The notes beneath the pieces were generated by a model. The model was not told the DNA's origin, made no database searches, and worked only from the letters and a program-made list of their open reading frames with translations. From positions 522,487-586,486 of the forward strand of contig LLEY01000018.1 of NCBI GenBank assembly GCA_001414485.1: a stretch of DNA of 64,000 nt, in the 5' to 3' direction. Position numbers and translations under genes: made by a program. This DNA is from Calycina herbarum (Eukaryota > Ascomycota > Leotiomycetes > Helotiales > Pezizellaceae). This document shows positions 12,471 through 22,104 of the stretch, piece after piece; position 1 is the stretch's first letter, and every line of letters starts with the position of its first letter.

Positions 12471-15400
12471 TAGTATTTAGGTTTATTAGTTGAATTTCTA
12501 TAAGTAGAGCTAGTAAGGCTCCTAGTAGTACTAGTTTAAGTAGAGATATATAGAATACTAGATAGATATTTATTATTTTTAGTAGTACTAGTTTATAATT
12601 TAAAAGTCTTCTAACTTATTTAATTTTAAATAGTCTAAGTTTTTTATAGTCTAGTTTATTACTTAGTCTTTTTATATTAATATTCTTTTATACTAGATAG
12701 ACTTTATCTCTCTCTTTTAGCGTTAGCTCTTAACTACGTTGTTTATTATAATAGTATATATTTCTTTCTACTATAAACTATAAGTTCTTTATAAGTTCTT
12801 TATATAATCTCTTAATTTTTAAAACCTAAATATAAGTAAGCTAGTTATCGATAGTTATAGACAACGGTTCTTAATAAGCTACTAATTTATATCTAAAGTT
12901 AGTATAGAATAGTATAATAAGTATTATTTCTATTACTAAACTATTATAAGTAAACTATACTAAAAGTAGTAGTTCTATCTAGTTATTTTACTAATAGTTT
13001 ATATAATAATAAAGGTATATCTTAACTACTTAGTTTATATATTCGTTTCCTCTGTATATCTAAGAGTAAAAAGCTATTAAGAGCTTTCTTTTTATATCTA
13101 ATCGTTTTATAAGAGTAATCTAAAACTTAGAGGTAAAGAGTTTATCTTTATTTAAGAGTATTTCTTTAGATAGTTTATATTTTAAAACTACTTCTTTAAG
13201 AAATATAAATACTAATTCCTTAGTAATACTTAACTTTATATATAGTACTAAAATTATATATTTCGTAAGTTATTCTATAATAACTAGGATCAAGTTATAC
13301 TTAACTTCTATTATTAGGTCTTTAGATTTTAGTAACTTAATAATACAATCCTAGGATATTAATTTCTAAGGCGTCTATAATATTAGAGTAGTATATATCT
13401 ATCTATAAGGTATATAGTAGAAAGCCTTATTCCTAGTATAGGTATTATACTCTACTATTACTTCCTTAACTATTATAGATAATTAATTAATATAATAATA
13501 TTTCTTTATCTACTAGAGAGTTTTACGAATTCTCTAATAACTATATACTAGTACTATATAGTATTCTTAAACGAATTCCTTTATATATAATTTAGAAACC
13601 TAAAGTTTCCTCTTCTTATACCTGTCTTCGTAGTTCTATTTCTTCTAAAGTACTAAAGGTTGTTTCTTTTCCTAAGTATTCTAGATTTTATTCCTCTAAG
13701 AGTTAACCTTCTCTAAAACTATAACCTTATAAACTATTAAAGCTAGATCTCTATTTTTAAGAGTTTTTAAGATTATAATCTTCTTATACTCTTTATCTCC
13801 TTTATATCTAGGTTTCTAGCTAAGAGTATTAGCTTAAGTATTTAATATCCTCTTTATATATTAGATAATAATATTAAAACCTTCTAATATCTCTAACTAT
13901 CTAGCTAACTGTCTAGTTATAAGTTCCTTAGTTATTATAAATATCCTAGAGTTCTTATAGTTAAATAAAACTGTAACTTAGTATTTTACTAGCTATAAAT
14001 AGATTCTCTAGTATTCTAAAGCTAATACTATAATAAGTAATTCCTTATTAAAGATACTATAGTTTTATTATATTAGATTAAATATTTTAGAATAATATAT
14101 AATAAGTATAAGTTTCCTTTTATTATTTAGTTATAAGTAAATCGTACTTACTACTATATCTAAGGCGTCTATTTCGATTATACTAGGTTTATTTATATTA
14201 AAATCGTATAAAATAGGTTTTTCTATAAACCTTACTTTAATCTTTTAAAAAGTGTTCTTAGCTTATTTATTCTAAATAAACTTAATAGCCTTCTTTACTA
14301 GTACTAATATTAGTTTAGTAATCTTTATATAGTCTTAGATAAATAGATAGTAGAAGTTTATAAATCTAAGAAAGAACTATATATTCTTGATATTCTCTAG
14401 CGATTTCTAGTTTAAGATATTCTAGATCTTTACTAGATCTATTTCTATTTTCTCTAAGCTAAATACTTATTCTAGGAAAAGTGTTTAAGTTACTCTAAAC
14501 TCGTATTTTAAGAGTTTAAGATAGGAATCTACTTTAAGTAGTTAATATAGAACTTCCTTTATATATCTCTTATATTCTTCTTCTTTCTCTAAGAAGATTA
14601 GAATATTATCTAGGTAATAGATTACTATTACTCTTAAAAGATCTTTTAAAATATTATTATTCTATTTCTAATATATAGCTAGTATATTATATAGTTTAAA
14701 TAGTATAACTATATATTTACAAAGACCTAATAGTAAGGCGAATACTGTTTTCTATTCGTTTTTAACTTTTATTTATATAAGTCTATAAGCGTTTTATTAG
14801 TCTAATTTCGTAAATTATACTATCTTATCTAACTTATCTTATAAGTATTAGCTAGCTAACAGCGGATAAGCGTTCTTAACTATAGTATAATTTACTTCTT
14901 AGTAATTAATATATACTCTCTTATCTAGGTTATTCTTTTTCTTAATAATAAGTATATTTAAGGTAATTAGTAACTTAGATTTTCTAATATATCTCTTCTT
15001 AATTCCTTCTCTTATATAACTTTCTATTCTTTATAAGCTTTTCTAGTTATATAACCGAAGCTTCTACTTTAAGAAGTAATAACTCTCTTTTATCTTAATC
15101 TTATATCCTATAAGCGATGTTCTAGTAAGGCTTGTAAGTCTTCTAGGTTTTTAAATAAAGCCTTAAATTCTCTATACTATATAGGTATTTCGTTATTAAC
15201 TGTCTTACTAATCTATAGAGGACTCTAGACGAGGTGTTCTAGTATATTAGAAGAGGTAACGCTAACCTCGTTCTAGCCTTATAGTTATAATTATAAACCT
15301 ATATAATTATATTAACTAAAGGTTATTATTTATACCTTCTAGTTAATATCTAGATTATATTCTTAAATCTATAGTATACTAAGTATTACTTTCTTACTTC

Positions 15401-16423
15401 TTATTTTAATAATATCGAATTATATATCTAAGTAGTATTCTTTAATATTAACTTTTATTAGAATAGTTTACTAATTAATAATCCTATCTTAGTAAGTAAT
15501 ATCTATTCTATTAACTACCTCTAGGTAATATAGCTTTATACCTTTAATTAGAACGTTTAGCTTTTTTAGAGCTATTAGAGAAAGGAAATTACTTATTACT
15601 CTAGAGTTGATTAGAACTCGAAGTTCCTTTCCTCTTATTTTTACTATTACTATAAGTTGATTTTCTCTAGTAGTAGTGTAAATTTCTAGTTTAATATAAT
15701 AAACCTTAAATCTTCTTTTATTATCGTCTTTCTTTAAAGAGCTTAGAAAGAATATTACCTTTTTATTATTAGAAAAGACTATCTTATATATTAGACTATC
15801 TTCTATAGTTCTCTTAGGTCTTAGAAGAGTCCTAATAAAGCATTTCTTTATTAACTAGTCTAATATAGCTTATAGTTTATAATAAACCTATTTAATAGTT
15901 TCTCTTTATAAGATTTTAGTAACCTATTATTCGCTTTCTATTAGTTAGTAAAATTCCTAGATTAGAGTAGCTTAAGAGTTTACTTAAATAACTCTAAACA
16001 TTCGCTAATTACCTAATCCTTTAAATAATATCGCTATTCCTTTTTCTACCTTTAGTACTTAATACTTTTTATTAATTTCTAACTTATAATCTTAACTTAG
16101 TAGATAGGTAGTAATATCTAACTTCGGATATCTATTATACTCGTCGAAACCCTCTATATAATACTATTCCTATTTAGTAGTATTGTCTTTTAAATTAGTA
16201 ACTATCTATAAGTCTCCCTCTTCTAAGTAGTTATTTAGTACTATCTATTCTAGTTCCGGTTCCTTAAATTCGATAGTTTCTCTTCTAGTAACTAAGCTAA
16301 TTATAATTACTTAGTTCTATTTATTCTATAATATCGTATAAGTAGTTGAGACTATAGAGATTAATTCCTTAAGTAGAATATAGGCTCTAAAAATTAGGTT
16401 TCTGTTTTTCTATATATACCTAT
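12471..16423 (-). mobile_element. Ty3/gypsy element C: gag end to integrase, RIP-degraded, 5' truncated
   Basis: Read on the minus strand from 16423 downwards: gag C-terminus and protease region (16423-15130), reverse transcriptase (about 15130-14290, with a YLDN-I-L-I-F box near 14585-14610), RNase H (about 14290-13800), integrase (13800-12780) and GPY/F module (12780-12480). The order and many words match element A in inverse orientation. No 5' LTR is present. The element stops at the junction with the F-box gene near 16423, so one or both were cut by a rearrangement. Confidence 0.85.
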
Positions 16424-17575
16424 CTATTCCCTGTCTCTTGGATTCTCATTTAGTGTAGCAACTTGAGACACAGCGTCAATAGTATTACAAGGTGCAATAC
16501 AGAGAGGGAGTTGAAGCTGGCGGAGACGCTGAAAGCCGCTTATAGACACCCGTCCAGGAATAACCGAACCACTAAGCTCTCCCACCGTGACAGAGAGCCC
16601 TTCGAGGTAGCTCCCTGCCACGCGCTCGATTGCCGTGACGAACTTGCATATGTCCCAATCACGATTATCATCAGTCTCTCTGGTGGAATGAGAGTACTTA
16701 AACATCCTAAGGCGAGGGGTGTGTTTCAGAAGGTTGATAATAGCCACCTCGTCGATACAACATCCCAAGAGGCCAACACTTTCGAGGGTCTCGCTGAAAT
16801 GAAAATACGGATATTTTGATGCGAGTACGGCCGTTGGAAAGCCTATGGAGATACTGTTACGGCCGGCAAAAGTCCGTAAATTGGGTAAAGCCAGGAAAGG
16901 AACAGCTTTCTCCAAGTTACGTCGACCGCTGAATGACTGAAATGTAGTGACTTGAGCGAGACTGGGTGTCTTTAATGGGTAATGAGACCGATTCGCTTGG
17001 CGACAAACAACCTCGAAAAGCTCCTCAGTTTTGTCCACGGGCTCCCATAAATGTGGCATCTTGAGGGTCTTAACGTTTGGAAGGAGAGTCAGAAGAAAAG
17101 CAGCAGCGTGTTGTGAATAACGGGGGCGATCTTGTTTGATTTGAGCATAGTACTCTCTCCAGTCTAGGCTCGCTTGCCTCAGGTAGAGAGAATCAGCAAA
17201 CAATTTGACGACAGGGCCACTGAGGTGAACATCGGGTACATCTCGCCGCATTCTGATTCGATAGGGAAAGGCGTCACGGTCGAAGTTTGCGTAGATTATG
17301 TAACGCGCTACCACAGGTTCGATAGCGATGCGTTCAATAAGATCGAATGCTGTGGTGATATTAGGGAAAACTTCGTCCCACATTCGTCCCTGGTATCTAA
17401 ACTTTCGAAATTGTCGCCTCAAGCGGTTATGGCGCTCGATGAATGGTATGCATAGTTCGTAAATTGACCGACAGGTTCGTGCTAGAGCCTGGAAGCCTTC
17501 CGGCAAGGTGTGGACGATGATTTCACTCAACATTTCGATAGGCAAGCCAGTGAGAGTTGGGATTTCTGTGGCCAT
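16424..17575 (-). CDS. F-box protein, C-terminus probably truncated at the transposon junction
   Basis: A 383-residue single-exon reading frame. An F-box-like domain lies at about residues 7-47 (L-P-x-E-ML-EI, then ALARTCRSIYELC), followed by leucine-rich sequence typical of large fungal F-box families. Such proteins usually bind SKP1 in SCF ubiquitin ligases; the target is unknown. The start is the first ATG, right before the F-box. The last codons fall exactly where normal-composition DNA turns into RIP-degraded gypsy sequence, and the stop comes from that border. The native C-terminus is therefore probably lost, and expression from this site next to heterochromatin is uncertain. Confidence 0.65.
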   Translation of the reverse strand: MATEIPTLTGLPIEMLSEIIVHTLPEGFQALARTCRSIYELCIPFIERHNRLRRQFRKFRYQGRMWDEVFPNITTAFDLIERIAIEPVVARYIIYANFDRDAFPYRIRMRRDVPDVHLSGPVVKLFADSLYLRQASLDWREYYAQIKQDRPRYSQHAAAFLLTLLPNVKTLKMPHLWEPVDKTEELFEVVCRQANRSHYPLKTPSLAQVTTFQSFSGRRNLEKAVPFLALPNLRTFAGRNSISIGFPTAVLASKYPYFHFSETLESVGLLGCCIDEVAIINLLKHTPRLRMFKYSHSTRETDDNRDWDICKFVTAIERVAGSYLEGLSVTVGELSGSVIPGRVSISGFQRLRQLQLPLCIAPCNTIDAVSQVATLNENPRDRE

Positions 17576-18474
17576 TGGATTAAACTGATTTAAACATTAA
17601 AGGAATTGCTTCTGAGATAAATTCGGATTTCCGGATGTCGTCGTCCACAGAGTAGACTCGTACCTCAAAGTAAGAGTGTTATCAGGTAAGTCTGGTAAAT
17701 ATTTCGTCTCCTCTGTTAGCAAACTGAGTGGTTGGTTGAAGTGACGTCAGAATTACTGCTCAGCCTCCATTTCTTACGCGCGCTTACATTGACTTTTATG
17801 CGAACCAACTTCGTTCACCTTGGTGCCTGCTATAGCCCCTCTTTTGGGAGGCGTTATTGTACCTCATGGCCCGTCGGACCCGGTCAAATGCTAGGGTTCA
17901 TGTTTCAGAAACATCCAACCTAAGCCAAAATAACGGGAAAAAGTATGGGGTACATAATCCGCCAAGAGCTTTCAGGCTTACCAGTTGTTGGGTGCTACAT
18001 TCCGTATGTTACTATTGGCTCGCTTATTATTTTTCAACTACGGTACCCAATCCAACCAACAAAACAGTGACAAACTACAGAAAGAATAATCCTCCCAGAT
18101 ATTCACGGGGTGTTTATCTCATTACGCCGCGTTGCTGCCAACATCAACCCCCTCTTTAGTAACAATGTGAAACTCTCTACCATGGAACCCAGAACCACAG
18201 GGGTGCTCATCCCGTGACGGACCACTTAGTCAAACAAGAAATACTAAAATTCTATTCAGGGATTTTTGACAAATTTTGCAGCTGAAGCTGTTGGCTATAG
18301 GCGGCTTAGTTTACTTACCCCAGGGGGTTGAAATGAATACGACGAAGGAAGCATCTTCTTTCGGCGAGACAGTCAGAGATTATATTGACAGCTGGCACTC
18401 GACATTGTTCATAGTTGAGGAAATAACAAATTTTATAATCTTCATCATTACCTAATTCTGTTTCTACACACACC
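17576..18474. other. Intergenic region, no gene seen
   Basis: Normal-composition DNA upstream of two divergent features: the F-box gene (-) and the secreted-family pseudogene (+). It should hold both promoters. Short reading frames here show no domain, codon bias or signal peptide. Confidence 0.5.
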
Positions 18475-20002
18475 ATGCATCTACCTATATACTTGCCGAT
18501 TTTACTTACAGCTTCTGCAGTAATTATTCGTGCTCCATTACGGTTAAGCACTGGCAGCTCATCGATCCAGAACAAGGCGGCATATAAGTTGACCGAGCGT
18601 GCTTTGGTTGGAACCGCTGGCATTGGCGTTGAATTCGAGACTATTGACTTCATTTTGATAAATAGTGCGTGTAAGAAGGATGATACAACCGCGTCAAAGG
18701 GAAAAGTCATCGGAAAACGCACAGGAATAAACTTCAAGTTAACAGCAGACACCACTAGCGAGGCAGGCGTGCTTCACGCTGAGTACATTTTGGATGGGCA
18801 AAACATCAAAGTAGGGAGTGGAGATGCTGCCAAGGCAGGTGCAGCTGCAGCTGCAGACATGGTAAGTGCGAAAACTTGTCTTTTTGCCGAGTGCTAATGT
18901 GTTAACACTTTTAGGTGGACTGGCAACCTTGGAACAAAGATATAAGCACGATAGAAGTCGAAGACAGTAAATGCAATCCGTGGAGTATCGGTAGACCTAG
19001 CAAAGGAACAAATCCAGAAGATGTTCAGTGGGCACCGCAGATCACTGCACCAATGCCTCTCGAAGCTGTGTATACACTTATGAAAGAGCACGATCCTCAA
19101 GCTGAATTAGAGGGAACATTGTAACCGGTTACGAGACAGGAGTAGCAGGGAACCAAGACGAAGACAGCCTTGTTATCGTTACGCAAGATTTTTTTGAGCA
19201 TAACACAAATGGCATTGATAAGTCGCAAGTCAAAGATGATGTACTTGGATTTTGTTCTTTGGTGTTATCCTATGCCAAAGCAGCCCAGTTCGAGCTAGGA
19301 TTGGACCAGAGCCCAAAGATGATAACAACTATTATGCCTCGAACCGACTTTAACACCCTTTTTCAACAAGTGAAATCGAAGATTCCCGGCGACCTCTTTA
19401 ATCTTTTTAACTCACTTACCTGTTACAAAAGATGCGACGGAAATAAGGATAAAACTGCTACGTAAGCATTACAACTCTTCCTCCTAGTTATGAAACTAAA
19501 ATTATGAAGGATCGATGGAGACTACTGCTCGCTAGATGTAGTCTCTAATAACAAGTTCGCTAGTTTGTAATTTCGTAGTGCGAATAAGGGAGTAAAGAGT
19601 ATAAGCATCAAATCTTGGTAGGTTTATATAAATCAAATATTCTTTTTCTCATAGAAGAGCTTGGAACAAATCTGCTAGAGAAGCCTATAGGAATCTTAAA
19701 CACCTTGTTTCAGTGGATAGATAAAATTTTCTGATTCGCTAATTTTCTGGATAGGATTCAAGGCATTTGGCGCTGGAACTGGAACTTTAGACGAACTCTC
19801 ACTATTTGACAAAAATTTTGATGGTTCCTTAGGAGGTCTTGGTACAGTAGTGGAAAAAATACACAATACAGAGCGGTCGGTGCCCTTGTTCGAATTTAGA
19901 GATCTTATTAGTACTTATAAAGTAGCCGCGTTCGAAGATTATTTGAGCAAGGTCGACAAAGCTATTCAAGATCTTCACAAAACCTTCGCCAAAGCCCCTT
20001 GA
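18475..20002 (+). pseudogene. Secreted fungal protein family member, disrupted
   Basis: The N-terminus has a likely signal peptide (residues 1-26). A family core then begins GTAGIGVEFET and continues with RTGINFKLTADTT and EYILDG. A clean 53-bp intron (18862-18914, GTAAGT...TTTTAG) joins the first exon in phase to DWQPW. Near 19105-19127 the frame shifts by one base: the continuation (VTGYETG, later TQDFF, VLGFCSLVLSY, IMPRTDF) is in another frame and stops at 19465. After a region full of stops the C-terminal family end reappears at about 19810-20002 (GSLGGLG, PLFEFRDL, ending KAP). I recall this arrangement from uncharacterised secreted ascomycete proteins but know no established function. 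The frame breaks make it a probable pseudogene, unless an unusual intron repairs the shift. Confidence 0.7.
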
Positions 20003-21043
20003 AGGAACAATGTAGGCCGCGCTGCTAGTTGCGGTCACTGATAACCGCTCTTTTCATGAGCAAAAGAATGGCGCACATGAGTTTTGTTATGGATATGTAT
20101 TTGTAAAAAGGCGCCAAGGGCCGTAGTTTGCCTCTCAAGGGTCAGCAGCGTTGATTTGCATAGTACAACTTTGCAGTTTCTATTTTCTCAACCAGTTTTA
20201 GGAACTAAAAGTTACTATATCTTCTATTATGGAACAAGAGGCTAGATTTCGTTCATTTGATGAGAAATACTACTTTAGTTGAATCTTTTCACTTGAAAAA
20301 ATTGAATATAAAACCAGGCTCTTGTACGCAGGTCTATTCGGACTAATTGACGTGCAATTCGCATTAGATATTCTTAGATGAGGCTAAATCGAAAATGCTC
20401 TTTTGAAAAGAAAGAAAACCATGTATTACATAACTCTGGGCCGTCCTCTGGTATAATGGGGAGTTTTTGGCCTAGATCTGATTACTGAAGAGCATGCATG
20501 CACTTCGTACACTAGGTGAGAATTGTTGGTTGGTTGGATGACATAAAGGCGTTTGAGCTGTAAGCCTTTCGCTGTAGGATTGTTGGTTTGAAGGCTGAGG
20601 TGTACATTACATAATATACGGGCTCAAAATGAAGGATCGTTGTTGGTTAGGACCCAGGTATGTAAGGTTTGGAATACTTGCAAAGTACACAAATAGATGA
20701 GGAGGAAGGCTCACTTGACTTCGATACGTCAAAAATGATGCAAGGACTTGATACTATTTGTAACAGCTTTGGGATCCAACAGTCCTGGCTAGTAGAATTT
20801 ACATATGATAGAAACTATGTAAGTCAAAAAGAATCTTTTACTGTAAGAATAACGTTTCTTTATCACATCTTCTTACATTGGTTGTTCTAAAAAAGGACCC
20901 CCCGTCCAATTCCACATCTGTTGAAATGTTAGTTGCAAAGACTACCAAAGGAATATTTCTCCTCATAAATCATATTTTGGCAGCATCCATCCTACCCCAC
21001 TTCAAAACTCGTGCGCATATCCGAAATTCTGGAAGCACGGTGA
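20003..21043. other. Intergenic region with a possible decayed exon
   Basis: No convincing gene. A frame at 20669-20818 (start MEYLQSTQID) ends at a GTAAGT-type donor at 20819, and an open frame continues from about 20897 to 21072. This could be an upstream exon pair of the Cys/Lys-rich frame that follows, but a stop (TGA at 21041) precedes that frame, so I do not join them. Confidence 0.3.
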
Positions 21044-21367
21044 CTCCTGTTCACTACCCCAGGCCTCGATAATAACTTGCAACATACTTCATTCTCGCCC
21101 AGGGAGCAGGACAGCTGTGCCAGGTGCCGTAAGAGATGTCCCAAGGATAGAATATTCAACCCCAACAACTGTCGTAAATGTATTCGATGCCCGCCTAGTA
21201 TGAAACCAGATCTAACTTACAAAGTTTGTATCAAAGACAGCTCGGGTAGGGATGACGAGGAAGAGAAGAAGAAGAAAGAAAAGGAAGAGAAATACAAGGG
21301 AAAAAAAGAGAAGATGAAGCAAAAGTTCAGGGACAGCAAAAAGGAAAGCCAGGAAAAGAAGGGTTAG
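21044..21367 (+). pseudogene. Cys-rich/Lys-rich orphan reading frame, possible gene remnant
   Basis: An open stretch with seven cysteines in a C-x2-C-x3-C-x10-C-x2-C-x2-C-type spacing (CARCRKRC, then NCRKCIRCPP), followed by a strongly charged DDEEEKKKKEKEEKYKGKK tail and a stop at 21367. No good ATG begins it. Such short cysteine segments with lysine-rich tails occur at the C-terminus of some extracellular fungal proteins, including, as I recall, longer members of the family whose broken copy lies upstream. It may be the detached end of that gene or of another lost gene. Confidence 0.35.
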
Positions 21368-22104
21368 GGTCATGCAAGAAAGAATCACATATAAGGAAAC
21401 ATAAGAACTCATGAATATCTTGCAATTCGTATGCTACCACTTCCAACATAGAACTATCTACACATTTTCCCAAAAACCCAGCAATTTCCATCCATCCATC
21501 CATGCCATCCATTCCATCCCATATGTCCGTTCACCCACCATCCACCACCAATATGTCAAACTCCATCCCCTAGTCCTGATCAAGTCACAGACTTTTATTC
21601 ATCCCCTAATTGAAGTTTTCATCCCCCCCTCGAATGTTCCACCAAAATGCGGCTACATCCAGGATCGAAGATTCAAGGCTTGAAACCAAGAGAGAGAAAA
21701 AGAGGCATCTGAAGAAACAAACCACCGCAAAAAAAAAAAAGAAGACGGTCAATAGATAAACACATTACTGTAATGCGAGAAAAAAGTAAAGCAAGTTGAC
21801 CGCGACGCAGTTATGTGTAATCTGCCTCCCTCCACATCCACAAGAGCAGACTCCGTAAATGTGCAAAAGAATCGAAGTAAAAAACGGGTCTTCAGCGAAT
21901 TAGAAGAACTTATGGTAAAGAAGAAAAGAAAAAGGCACAAAGGAAACATTTGTACAAGGAACATTCGGTCATCGCCCATAGTTATCATTCTTCCCATTCC
22001 CCATTACGCCGTGGTGTATCTTCCCAAAGTCTCATTTAATGTGTATGGTGTATGCCCAGTTCGCCGAAAGAAATATTTGCATCCAGATCAATTCGTGGTG
22101 GAAT
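21368..22104. other. Intergenic region, 3' flank of the SH3 gene
   Basis: No supported gene. It contains a CCAT-type microsatellite near 21486-21520 and an A-run at 21730-21741. It should include the 3' UTR of the minus-strand SH3 protein gene. Confidence 0.5.

Noticed and set aside
1..16423. Mitochondrial insertion or centromere as the source of the AT-rich block
   Set aside because: The order of retrotransposon and transposase domains, and CA/TG loss with CG kept, fit RIP-mutated transposons better than mitochondrial DNA; centromere identity cannot be judged from sequence.
20440..20480. tRNA-like string (CTCTGGTATAATGGGGAG)
   Set aside because: It resembles a D-arm start, but no matching anticodon arm, T-arm (GGTTCGANNC) or acceptor stem follows.
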